DNA of 64,000 bases from Fomes fomentarius (taxonomy: Eukaryota > Basidiomycota > Agaricomycetes > Polyporales > Polyporaceae): contig JABYQN010000012.1 of assembly GCA_022606135.1 (NCBI GenBank), forward strand, positions 1,240,001 through 1,304,000. The letters are read 5' to 3'. Positions 47,117 through 59,000 of the stretch are shown here, piece after piece. The position numbers and the translations under genes are program-made. Within the stretch, counting starts at the first letter, position 1. Every line of letters starts with the position of its first letter. The notes under the pieces were generated by a model. That model saw nothing but the letters and a program-made list of their open reading frames with translations, was not told the DNA's origin and did no database searches.

Positions 47117-47700
47117 ACTCAGTCCTGGCACCACGCCTGTGCAGGCTCCCTGAGCTTGAGGTGCTCGCCCTTCGCACGATGGAATTGCTCGTTAGTCAAG
47201 GCGCAAAGCGCAAGCAGCAAGAGCTCGACATCATCCTGGCGTTGGGTTGGTGCAAAGGCGGGTGCCCCGCAGGCCCACATCCATACCATGCTCTCATACA
47301 GGTACCGGAGCGCCACTCCAGGGAACGGGATCATTACGCATTGGTCCCGTGCGCCGGGTGCGTGGAGCAACATCATCTCCCAAATCAACCCGCCCGATGA
47401 CGCCATCTTTTAATGTGGTTTGTGGTCTGTATGCACGCTCTAGATTTCTCCATCCGCTGTACATGTACGCCGTCGTTCCCTCTATTTCTTTGGCCTGATG
47501 TCGCTCTCATACCGTTCCCCCATGTTAATGAATTCCATAATTTGTGCAGCGTGAACTGCATTTGCGCATTCAGGCTAGACTCAATCGCAAACTTACGTTA
47601 AGCTCTCGGCACACAAAGACTTTGATAGCTTGAAGAACAAAGTGAGTGGCAATGTGCAGAGCTCCGCGGGGCTCCACGTCTGATCGCCCCACACTTTCTC
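47117..47700. other. Flank of the Copia element with a minus-strand open frame
   Basis: A minus frame at 47406-47119 (95 codons, MASSGGLIWEMMLLHAPGAR, then VWMWACGAPAFAPTQRQDD) runs up to the LTR border. It may be the end of a host gene hit by the element, but the matching continuation left of 41917 (MCSGNGDLANAHCGL on the minus strand) could not be confirmed. No domain was recognised. Confidence 0.3.
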
Positions 47701-47719
47701 TCCCCAGGCCACCAACGAC

Positions 47720-48846
47720 TTGTCCATGACCAGACACGCCTCACACCTTAGTGCAATGCTAAACATCGACGCCGCCAAGAATACTTTCATGCTCATGGAG
47801 GAGTCTCTAGGTGATATAGACGAGGAGGAATTCACTGGCCACGAGTTCGAGCCACTGGGTACGTCAACAATGCTGGAGCCTCTCGATGCTATCGACCTTG
47901 CCCCACTGTGTCTGGAGGACGTGTCCGAGCTCTTTGTCGATGGCCACACTCAGAAAGCAATAAGCGTAGACTCGTCGCCCGCTCGGCGCGTCGCAAAATG
48001 TGGCCGCATGGACAATGACACGCATGTAAATGATGTCAACGGTGGTGGAGGGCTAAACACGCGAAACCATCTTGCAGCTGTCAAGGCTAAGGCAGATGTC
48101 TCGCCTGCACAATCAGAACGAAGTCGAAACCATCGCGAGCGGTGAGCTGGTCCTGTCTCAATTCTTCGAAGCGTGGGTTTGACGATGTATATTCAGAGAC
48201 CCTTATTTCCCCATGCTTAAGCAGCTCACCGCTGTGCGCAAAGAAGCTCTCGCGCTGTTTCAAGCCTCCCTCCAGTTTTCGACAACCTTCGCCAATGTAT
48301 GAGATGTTCCACACACCGCGACGATGACGCATGCTGATAGGACCCAACCTTGCATAATCCGAGGGTGGACGATGACATCGCCCAGCACCTCAAGGACATC
48401 GAGGACCTCCTGAATGCTACATGGAACTCGATGTCGCGCTCCTATGGTGAGTCATCATCGCTGACCACCTTTGCACTTATCCGACCTTCCTCTCAGTCCA
48501 GAACGGTGTCACGTCCTGGCGATTTGTCCGAACTTCTCACGGAAAACCTCCTGTGAGCACCCATGTTTAATTTCTCCATGTTGTACTCACACTTCCTCGA
48601 TAGGTCACCCGCGCGTCCACCCGCACGTCCATCCTGATGGAAGAATACCTCGCAGTGGCGCGTGCTCTACTGTCACGAGGTTTATCACTCCAGTTCCGCA
48701 TGTGCGGCCGTGATATTCATGTCTGTTATGCATATGTTGCCCTTGTTCTTTCAGTACTTTTGGGGTGGATCTTCGCACGGATGTACTCGGCCAAGGCTGG
48801 TCCATCTGTCGAATACCCACTCTGGGAGTCTTCACGGTTGTCATAG
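47720..48846 (+). pseudogene. Unrecognised plus-strand gene remnant with C-terminal membrane segment
   Basis: Several plus-strand pieces: MTRHASHLSAMLNIDAAKNT, then MEESLGDIDEEEFTGHEFEP (47720-48145), an acidic helical segment. Then PMLKQLTAVRKEALALFQAS (about 48215), then RVDDDIAQHLKDIEDLLNAT with WNSMSRSY (from 48350). The last frame ends with EYLAVARALLSRGLSLQFRM and a hydrophobic segment, VCYAYVALVLSVLLGWIFAR, before PLWESSRLS. Introns with GTGAGT donors are possible between them, but frames do not join with certainty. No family was recognised. It lies directly upstream of the Tnp2 transposase and might be cargo or a second ORF of that element. Confidence 0.35.
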
Positions 48847-48992
48847 CAGTTCCGATCATTGTATTTTGTTCACATCTGAATCATCATCACAGCGCAGCTT
48901 AATCATTATCTAAGTCGCGGACACGATTACGTGCGCGTAAGAGCTATCGAGCCCTTTGAGTACTCCCCACAGTGGCCACTTTCTCTCTTCAT

Positions 48993-51900
48993 CTCTTCTT
49001 GACCTCCATGAGCCACTCACCCATGCCTCATGTCAGCAGCATGGGGATATGCGACTGTCCCCGGTGTATCAAGGAGACCTTCCAAGCTCCCAATGGCAGC
49101 ATACAGCATGGCCGAGAGCTTACTATCTTGCGCATTCAGGCGCACAAGGCCAAGGCGGAAGTCGAGCGACTCGCACAAGTTACCGAGGTTCAGGAAGACG
49201 TAGTGGATGAGCCAGGAGACGACGAACTGGCTGAGGACAAGTTTGAGGATCTGCACGACACAGACGATGTGCCTGGGCCGGAGGGAAGTGCAATTCTACT
49301 CAGTACACTATGCATGCCCCCGGACCCTCCGAAAGACTCCATCGCAGTCCGACCGCGGGACGTTGCTGGTGACAACGACGTATAATGGTGGATGCATTTT
49401 CATGTCCGAGATCTAGGACAAACATCACACAATGTGCCCGGCGCTGCTCCAACCACTGCACCCTGGGGCCGCGATAAGACAACACCCGCCGTCGACCATG
49501 AAAGCGATTCAGACTCAGACGAGGATGAGGTACGTATATGTGCGAATGACTGCCCTTCCCTTCTGAGCAATGGTTAGGCAGAGTCCCTCAAGAAGACCCG
49601 GAGGCACAAACTGGCTGGTTTTGACTCTTCAATAACCTGGAAGTCGCGCTTTGTCCCTCCATGGCTCAAAATTTCCTTCAAGAATAAACCCACTACGCTT
49701 AGCAACTCACCAGGTCCACTCGACCTACGGCATCCTGGTAGTGTTGAGCTACACCTATATTGAAACTGGCTCTCCGAGCAGCTTCCACACCTGCGATCCC
49801 TCCCTCTCGTCAGCGACAAGCAGGTCAACAATCACCACGCTTCTCTGATACGCCGCTGCGAAGCGGAGATCATGCGTGTCAATCAGCTGGAGTCCACGGC
49901 TTGATATGAGGCAATGGTGCACTCTGGTTTGCTTCACGGCATCACGCAGATCCTAGAACCTGCCAAAGTGCCTACAGGTAAGAGCCTTGTACAAGGTCTA
50001 CGAACGTCTTAACTAATCCACTTACAGTGCAAATCATATGGAACGAGATGCCCCACTTTCTCCTGGCCGGTTTGCTCATGGTTACACTCCTTCACACACT
50101 CTCCGCCGTTGCATTTGTGCAGGCCGAGTTCATCTTCTCCACTCTCCGAGTCTTCATCTTCGGCCTCCTGACTCTGTCGACTGGTGTCTCCAGGCTTACG
50201 AGTTCCCAACGCAGCCTTCTGGATAAGATTCCTCTCGACGCTAGGACAGCACTGAAGAAACTTGGGGCCCAAGTCAACGACATCATCCAGTATGCCGTCT
50301 GTCCCACATGCTGCGCCATCTACCCTCCCAACCCCAACAAACCTGACGATGCCTACCCACATCATTGCACACATTCCCAGATGGATCTAGGCGTATGCGG
50401 TGCGCGTCTTGTCAACAAGAAGAAGCTCAAGCCGTCAGAGTCTGGTGGATCACCACGGATTGTATACGAGCCTATCAAATGCTATGCATATTGCAGCCTC
50501 AAGTCTTGGCTCTCCGAGCTCTTCATGCGCCGCGATATCGAGGAACTCCTAGTCAAATCATGGCAGTCTGCGGCTACCAAGGCTGGCGACGTCTGTCACG
50601 ACATCTTGGGCTCGCCGGTGGTACAACAGTTCATCGGTCCTGATGGGAAGACCCTGTTTTCAGTGCAAGCATACAGGTCCGTCCATCTAGTCTTCAGCCT
50701 CTTCATCGACTGGTTCAACCCGCATGGAAATAAGCGTGCAGGCAAGTCTCACTCCATCGGCGGGATTTACATGGCCTACGAGAATCTCCCCCCACACCTC
50801 CAGTTCCGACCCGAGAACATATACCTCGCTGGCATCATACCAGGGCCTCACGAGCCCAGAGTGGATCAGCTGCACCATTTTTTCCAGCCGCTCGTCGATG
50901 AGCTCCTTGAATTATGGCATAAGGGCCTCGAGCTGCAGTGTACAGCGTTGAAAGACGCAGGACACTTGATCAGAGCAGCAATTATTCCGCTCGTTTGTGA
51001 TCTCCCAGCGCTCCGTAAAGTGGGCAGCTTTGCACACCACAAAGCAACTCACTTCTGTTCCTTTTGCCGTCTCACATCGAAAGACAGGTCATCGACCGAC
51101 CGCGAGAGCTGGCCCCGCGCCCCCACATGGCCGGAACAACACCAGATTGCAGCGCAGTGGAGAGAGGCGCTGTCGGAGAAGGAAAGGGAGGATATCTTCA
51201 ACGGCACTGGTTTGCGCTGGTCAGAGCTCCTGTGACTGGACTACTGGGACCCCACTCGCTTTGCACTCATCGACACCATGCACAACCTGTTCCTCGGCGA
51301 GCTTCGTCATCACGTAATGGAAGTCTTCCGCCTAGATGTCGTTGCAGCAAAGAAAGTCTCAAAGCGGCAGCTGAGGTCCTTCACTCCTGAAGAACAACAA
51401 GACGTGTTGGATACGATTCGCCGGGCATCGTGTAAAGGAGCCAAATCGACACTGGAGAGCATTCGACCAGACTTCTTGCTCGTGGTGGCACAATTCAACT
51501 ATGTCATTGGCGTGAATGTCGAACTGACAAAGAAGGCTATCGTTGCCGCCTTGCTTGACTGGGTAAGTCCGTTCAGTGTGTATTTTCATGGCGTCAGCGT
51601 CTGGTTCTCATGTATTGTAGGCAGGAAAAGTGGGTGATATAGAGCACGTGCTTCGCCTGCCTCCCACCCTACCCGAGGATACCAGTCACTTCCACATCCC
51701 CGATTTGCCTGAGAAGATAGGCGAGCACAAACACGACGTATTCAAGAAGCCAGTGCTTGAGCAACTACGGTCCGATATTGCTCGCATTGGTCTTCCAAGC
51801 TGGTTAGAAAAACCGCCATCGAACCTTGGTGACGCTAGCCATGGGAAGCTCAAGGCGGATCAATGGCGCGTCCTCTGCACCGTGCATATGGTGATCACGC

Positions 51901-53048
51901 TTGTACGTCTGTGGGGGAATGCCAAGGCCTCGGTGGAAGAACGTGAAGTCCTGGAAAACTTTGTCCACCTTGTCGTCGCCATCAGCCTTGCCAGCCGTCG
52001 ATCAATGTCACCGGAGCGCACGGCGCTCTACGACCATCACATGTACGCCTACACAAAGGGGCTTCGAGAGATCTTCAACCACAAGCTTGTACCTAATCAT
52101 CATCTCGCCCTACATCTCCACCGCTGTCTTGAGCTGTTCGGCCCCGTGCACGGATGGTGGTCCTATCCATTTGAGCGATACAACGGTCTACTGCAATGTC
52201 TAAATACGAACCACAAACCCCGTGAGTATCTATTCACCGTTACTCGCTGCCTGTCGGCTGACTCTACCACAGGTGAAATGCCGATGACTTTCATGCGTTA
52301 TTTCTACATGGGCTCGTGGCTGCGGCATATCATGGATGCCGTTGATTGGCCGGAGGTCCCCATATATCAGCAATGGATCGAGTCCTTTAAGAGGGCATTC
52401 AGTGAGCTGATGCGCAGTACTAGAGTGACTGATGCACTTTCTTTTGAGTTTGCGCATGCAACACGTTTGCCCTCGACTGGCCACGAGTACTCCGAAACAT
52501 CGCAAACCCCCCTTCCCCCTACTGCCTACGACAGCTTACTTTCCATCATCACATCGCGGGGTTCCACTTTTGCGTCCGCGTTTGGAGCTAGAATCACTCG
52601 CCAGCTCGCTACTTTACCTACACGAGCACATTTTGTCGACTCCATCATGCACGATGGCATCAAGTTCACTGCTGGTGGCCGCAATTCCTATGTGACGTAC
52701 AAGATTCGGTCGGGCGAGATCGAGTCCCACGGCGCGGGTCAGATCGACAAGATCTTCTACCATAGACGAATTGAGGGCGAGGAGGTCATCATGGAACCCT
52801 TCGTAGTGGTTCACGAGTTCAACGAGCTCTCCAAGGAGCACAAGCACGTTGATCCTTACCGAGGGCTGGATGGGCTGAATGCAAGGTTGTGTTACAATAC
52901 CTTCGACTCTACCACTCATGTTATTCCCTTGGATGATATCGTGGCCCACTTTGCATCACTGGTTTACACACCGGAGGATATCGGCCAGAAGTGCATAGTG
53001 GTGCTGTCTCTAGATAGGGTAAGTCATATGCCATTGACGGAAGGCTGA
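48993..53048 (+). pseudogene. CACTA/EnSpm-type transposase (Tnp2 family), broken
   Basis: An N-terminal zinc-finger-like CDCPRCIKETFQ with a downstream HGRELTILRIQAH opens at about 49017, followed by an acidic segment with stops and frame changes (49380-50030). The long frame 50027-51235 carries the Tnp2 core: VCPTCCAIYPPN, then DWFNPHGNKRAGKSHSIGGI, NLPPHLQFRPENIYLAGIIP, GPHEPRVDQLHHFFQPLVDE, then IPLVCDLPALRKVGSFAHHK and THFCSFCRL. A stop after SELL is followed by LDYWDPTRFALIDTMHNLF in the next frame. The frame 51630-53048 has VPNHHLALHLHRCLELFGPV and WWSYPFERYNGLLQ, resembling the DUF4218 region. The family cuts and pastes elements with CACTA ends; I did not find such ends here. Several lesions make it a relic. 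Confidence 0.75.
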
Positions 53049-53050
53049 GC

Positions 53051-54327
53051 TAATGGTGATCTATAGAGCTAGATTATTGCCATACATCTGCGAGCTACTT
53101 GAGCGTGCCCCATGTGCATACATACAAACTAATACTGTATGCTGAATACCCTGTAGAGATTGATCAGTAAGTGTATCGGTTAGTGCGGTTCCACATAGAT
53201 ACCTTCAATGCGCCCAAGAGAACGATGGAGCGCCAGAGAGCCCACATAGCTCCTCCGAGATCTGTGAGCTGCGGCGGCGGTGCGGGAGATACGGAGAGCT
53301 GTGTAGGAGCAGAGTGCGAGATTTTCAGGGAGTGATGGGGAGCGCAAGGGAGCGCATTGATGTCCCATTGGAATATGAAGTAGCGCGCGACGGCAGAGGG
53401 CAGCGGAGTGCGAAGGAGCGCCGGCGAGCTCAATGGGGCGGTGCGATGCGAGCAGGTTGGAGAGGCGGGGAGTGGCAAAGCACGAGGACATTGCTCTTTG
53501 TCATTTTTGTGGCGATGTAGTGTCGGCAGTGTGCCACGTGCACTTTGATGATAGGCGCATTGGGGAGGCGGCAAGAGATCCTCGCGGCGACAAGGATGCT
53601 GCGCGTGCTCTACCTACTTATCTAGCGGCGAGGGCGGTGCGGACTGCGCGACGACGACCAGTGCACGACGGTGATGGCGCGCGCAACAGAGTACCATTGA
53701 AATGCCAAAGAGCGACATGGCACCCGTTCGGGAGCTCTTTGTTGATGCTCCAGCGGTGCGGCTATCACGGGGAGGGAGCAACCGAGAGCTCAAGTAAGAG
53801 GGAGCGACCGAGGGCTCGAGTAAGAGGGAGCGACGAAGGGCTCGTGTGAGAGGAGCAAGGAGGGTTAACTAATATCCAGCCAACATCCAGTCAATATCTG
53901 GCACCGGGATATTCATCTATTCCCATAACAGGAAATTCTGCACTAGGATCTTGTCCGGAATTGTAGGATTTGCAGTTAATATCCTAATCACGGATACGTA
54001 CCAATTCCAGGCTGTGCCTTGTGGTGGGATACGCAAAACGCCCTGTGGCTGGCCATACTTTGGATACTGATGGGTCATGTTGGGGCTCCGAACAATGTAT
54101 AGGTGTCAGATATATACGCGATACAAAAGATGTCAATGGAATGCCCTGTAAAGGGGCTCCGTTACGTGCCCCGGTTGCGTGCCATGAGCTGGGGAATTTC
54201 CGGGACATCTGGCATATCCGCCAGCCGGACATCCCTCGGAAACGGGCAGGGCATGTTAAGCCGCTAGCCAATATCCCAGGGATGTCCTGGGCCTAGGCAT
54301 TGGGGATTGCACGTCATGCTTCGCCGA
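53051..54327. other. Gene-free stretch between Tnp2 relic and LTR copy E
   Basis: Apart from a short tandem repeat, I find no gene here. The 53164-53574 region has long GC-rich frames on both strands without motifs. From 53870 to 54290 the sequence is rich in ATCC/GGAT words (AATATCCAG, GGATATTC, GACATCC), possibly a decayed repeat. Confidence 0.35.
53775..53852 (+). repeat. Three tandem copies of a 26-bp unit
   Basis: Units 53775-53800, 53801-53826 and 53827-53852 share the pattern GGAGCRACCGAGRGCTC followed by RAGTAAGAG, with a few substitutions in the third. A minisatellite; no coding frame depends on it. Confidence 0.85.
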
Positions 54328-54676
54328 ATTTTCCCTCCTTACCTATCCAACCTGTGGCTGTGCAAATATTCACACAGGGTCGCGACGGGCGCCCGCGCCT
54401 CGGTTAAGAGCGCTAGCCCGTGCATTGACTCCTGCGCCCTCTATGAATTTTTCTTTGAGCACTTTTGTATGTTTTGTTGATTCCCATGTTTGGAAGTACT
54501 GTATAGTTGTTTCCCACGCGCTCCTGTGCCGTAGACAGTCGCTGTGTCGAGCTCTGGTGTCTCTTAGACTTCACAGAGCTTGACATAGGTGGGTAGTATT
54601 ATTTCTGCAATATATTAGACTTCACAAAGCTCGACATAGGCCATTGTGATTGCTCTGAGGCACACTGCAGTCAACA
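54328..54676 (+). repeat. Copia-family LTR, copy E, 5'-truncated
   Basis: About 349 bp matching copies A-D from the TTTTCCCTCC segment to the terminal GCAGTCAACA, in plus orientation. Roughly the first 105 bp are missing. Right flank TGATA. A solo, truncated LTR. Confidence 0.92.
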
Positions 54677-55500
54677 TGATATTGGTCTTTCCCAGGGTAC
54701 ATTGACCATCAGTGCCTACACACTAACAATGCATATCTTGTCTTCGTCGCAGAGGATACTCCAGAAGCAGTATGTCCTCTGTCTGTCAGGCTGTATCCAA
54801 CTATCTGACGATTGTTCACAAAGCCTCGGTCATCTCAGCATCCGGCACTTCCCCTACTCACTGTCAGAGAGATCGCAGACTAAGTATATGATCAAGCAAA
54901 TCAAGCCAGACATTAATATAGTCATCATTCGAAAGTGACAACCTTCCCCTTCCCCTGGAAGGAACATTATGGGGATTCCCCATAGAACTAAAAAAGCAAC
55001 ATCATTCATACATCTTACACACGGTTGTTACCACTGCTCCATGCCACCTTAAAAAAGCTCTATTGTACATAACATATCATACTGTCCCTGCTAGACTTGG
55101 ATTTGGTCTCCTCCCCCAGGAATAAGCTTTATGGAGAAGCTAGTTCTCCTTGAATCCAGCCCAAAACCAGCACATAGACACTAGTAGGCTATATAAGTTT
55201 GACACTCAGTAATCAAATGCCAGAAGATGAAAGGGGAGTGGTGCACCCATAGGAGCCACCACTTTGAATCCTCAGAGTAATCAGGCACCCATCCAATAAC
55301 TGTGGGATACATGATAACATAGTGGGGAGATTTAACTTCTAATATGATGTGGTTATGATGCAAATTACCTCACACATGCTGTTTTCACATTATTGGCACA
55401 GAATATGCCAGATAATGGAGCTGTGATCAGACTTCACACTGGTCAATAACTGTTGACCTGATAAGTCCACAATTGCATTCTCAATTGGGTGTGTACACAA
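54677..55500. other. AT-rich region before the second Gypsy element
   Basis: No recognisable gene in about 820 bases. A short plus frame (54702-54938) ends in a basic tail but has no motif. The right part probably belongs to the Gypsy pol that becomes readable at about 55500. Confidence 0.35.
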
Positions 55501-56052
55501 AGGATGGATTGTCATTTATGTGGATGACATTTTAATGTTGTTCAATAATGTCAAACAACATCACAGAAGGACACAGAGGGCCTTGCAACAACTACAGGAG
55601 AATGATCTATTCCTAAAAGCAGAGAAGTGTGAATTTGACATACATGGGATTAAATTCTTAGGGTTAATTGTTCATCCAGGGGTTGTTGCAATGGACCCAG
55701 TCAAAGTTAAAGCAAATGAGGAATGGAAGGAACCTAACACAGTGAAACAGGTTCAGGCTTTCCTGGGTTTTGGGAACTTCTATCAATGGTTCATCAAGAA
55801 CTATCCAAGACTAGTTCATCCTCTTACTGAACTGACAAAGAAAAGACAACCTTTTTTATGGTCAAGTGGTCAAAAAAATGTCAAGCAATATCCAATGAAC
55901 TCAAGAGGAGGTTTACAGCAGAACCCATTTATTCCAGACCCAGAACAATCATTTCAAATAGAATGTGCATCAAAAGTAGCCACAGGAGCAGTGTTATATC
56001 AACAAGGCTCTGATGGCATGTGGCACCCATGTGCTTACCTGTCCAAGTCCTT
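55500..56052 (+). mobile_element. Gypsy-type pol, reverse transcriptase part
   Basis: Reads WIVIYVDDILMLFNN, the catalytic YVDD box of Ty3/Gypsy RT, then LQENDLFLKAEKCEFDIHGI and KFLGLIVHPG, then VQAFLGFGNFYQWFIKNYPR and LVHPLTELTKKRQPFLWS. The connection to RNase H follows: FIPDPEQSFQIECASKVATG, then VLYQQGSDGMWHPCAYLSKS. At 56052 it is interrupted by a hAT transposon whose 8-bp target duplication, AAGTCCTT, is the codon region of SKSF. The upstream part of RT (fingers) is not recognisable, so the element is truncated or strongly decayed there. Confidence 0.85.
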
Positions 56053-59000
56053 TAAGGCTTCCCAGTTACGATTAAATACGATTCATTGGCACATATTATT
56101 ATTACATTCGGGTCAGGGCCTGAGTGGGGGGTCTATCATAATGAACGTATAACGTATCTGAAGCATATAACATTGTAATCATATGTAATCTTATTTACGA
56201 TGAATGGACATGCTGTCGAGATACTCAAGCTCTTCACCAAGACCATGGTGCAACCATTCTTTCGCAATGACAGTCTTCGACGCAGTCTCTGAAGTCAACA
56301 ATGCCTGTGTATCAGACATCATGTGCTTGCTTGATGAGAAGAGCCACTTGTTCACCATGCTGACAGCTGGAATTGACAGAATGTCGCAAGCCATTTGGGA
56401 CAAGATGGGAAATTTCTTAAGATGCGTCTGCAGCCAAGGATCAGTGAGTGCAAACAGACTGGAACAGAGATCATACCTTCCACCATTCAAGAGTCCAGAG
56501 GGTATGCTCCACTCATATAACACTTTATCTCCAACATGCGCTGTCCAGCGTTGGCAGGATTTGTGGTTGCAGTGGCTGCAGCTTGAATGGCTGATGCAAA
56601 GGTGCCTTTGGGCTTCAATCCACCACCTTGCGGTGCTTGCAGAATGATCTGTCCTGCTGAGGGAGCATAAGTGTTGAGCATGCTCATTAGCTCCATCTCT
56701 GCATGTTCCTTGATCCCTGTTTCAGGACACCAAAGTTCTTGAACCCCAAAATAAGTGATCCAGATCGAAGGATGTAAGACTAGAGTGATGGCAGGATTGA
56801 GCTTAACTCAATAAGTGTAGATTTGGGTATATCCTAGGTTGCTTACCAGCGCCAAGCAAGATATACTTGTTCTTGAGTGCATTTTTGAGGTGCTTCTGCA
56901 GTTTTGCAAGCCCTTGTGTGAGAGTGTGTCAAAGGATGGTATCATTATGGGAGCGGGAGCTGTGCTTGGTGATACATGACTTTATGTGCACCTCAAGATC
57001 CTTGTAGAGCAGCAGAAGCATCAGTATTGTTGGGATGTCTTTGTGTGAGAGCTGGAGAGTGATATCACGGGGTTTCTGCTCAGATTTGGTGGTGAAACTC
57101 CACTGTTCTTGACAGATAAAGTCAAGATGTCATACCACGAGAATCTCAACCACTGATGCCAGCAGATCCCAATTCTCAAAAGAAATAGACAGCTGCTTCT
57201 TGTGGCGTTTGGCTGCCAATTTCTTCTTGCCTGTCAAACCAGCATCAAGCTGCTCAATCCAGTAATTGATTGCCTACGGTGGTAAGTGATGAGCAACCTG
57301 CAAGGCGAACAATAGAAGCAAACAAACCAGCTGCAATTGGAGACCACATTTTATCTCTGCCAGTGTGGTGTTCCAGTGGTTCTCCACACTCCAGATAGGG
57401 ACAAGTGACTTGTACTCATCCTGGCAGAGCTGACAAGTGTACTGGCGCATACAGGCACGCCAGACATCAGAGCAGAGAATGTCGACGACAACTTGATGAA
57501 GCTATGGAGTGTTGTATTAGTCAGGACACATTATCAGATCCTGTGGGATCTGAACCTTATCCATGCATGACAGAGGCTTGTGGTGAGTATGCTTGACACC
57601 CCCTTCTGCGGTCTGGACCACATCCAAATCCTTGTCGTCATCTTCATTATCTGTGTTGTCATCTGTGTCATTATCATCATCGCTGCCATCCTGGTTCTTC
57701 TCAGGCTGCACAGATGGAAGCTTCTCTCCATGGCACTCTTTCACAGCCTCTTTGTGAGCAAGATTGACTTCTACAGCATGATCTGCATCCTCAAGCTCAG
57801 GCTGGAAATTTGGGTTGTAGACACGAGCCTCCTCATACACATCCTTGATGTCAGGATCAGGAGCCAGGCCCAATCCAAAGAGAATATCTCTGCAGTGATA
57901 TGGTTAGACAGCAACATTGCATGAGAGAGATACATACTGAACAACAAGGTGTGTGACATGCACGGCACACCCAACTTGTATGTCATTGACAGAGAGGGTG
58001 AGGCCAAGGACTCGATGTATGCACTTGCAGAGTGTGCGTTTCATTGTTCCATTGTTAGAAGTGTTATCAGAAGTGCTTCCAACTGTGATACATGATACAT
58101 TAGATGCATGTCACCCTGGATTAGTAAGCATCTCGACATACTGAGCTTGTCTATCAGTTGACATCGGTGAAGGCTATGGAAGATGAGTTTTGCAACGGCC
58201 TTGCCAGAGTGATCGCCTTGAAGTGCAAGAAGGTTGAGCGGGAAGATTTGAAGGATCCAGTTGGTATCTATCCAAAAGATGATGACCCCCACAAATGCAA
58301 AAACAGAGCTCTTGCTGGTCCAGATGTCATTCCCAATGGCATGTTTGGAGATATTAGCCTAAGTGACAAAGTTATTATAATAGCCTATACTCAACTGATG
58401 ATACCCACAATCACCAATGAACCACAACTTACCTGGAGCATCTCAACCAAGCGTCGTTCCATAGCTGTGTACAGAAGGCTAAGGTCACATTGGACAGTTG
58501 AATGCGAGGGGATGGTGTAGCCTTTAGGTAAGATGTAAGCAAAGCATGCCTGCATACCACGCTTCTTGCCAAATATGAATGGGAGATTGTCCTCAATAAT
58601 CCCCTTGACAAAGTGTTCTCTGAACCCCTGTTGTGTAACAGCCTTCTCAGGATTAGTTCGACCACGTGCTGCAAAGTCGTGCATCATCACCCTCTGTGCT
58701 GCAATACCTGTACTAGCGTGAGATAGTCTGCCTTCTCCTCCAGCACTTGCATGCCACCGCACCTTCCATTCTTCAAACAACTGCCCAGTGGGGAAGTTCA
58801 GGCATTGCTTCTTGAGATGGGGAATGAAGTTGCTTGACGATGGTTGGTTGAGTGCCTCATGATCATACTCCTTGCAGTTAGGTGTACGAGGCCCTGATCA
58901 GAAATGGCTATGGTGCTACATGAGACTTGCATACTTCAATAGCATACATGTGCACGTACTCGCAATACTTACAATCCCAACGCCAGATCAGTTTTCCATC

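Noticed and set aside
56110..56130. CAGGGCCTGAGTGG as the left end of the hAT element
   Set aside because: No matching inverted end exists near 60.4 kb, whereas TAAGGCTTCCCA/TAGGGCTTCCCA with AAGTCCTT duplications fits exactly.
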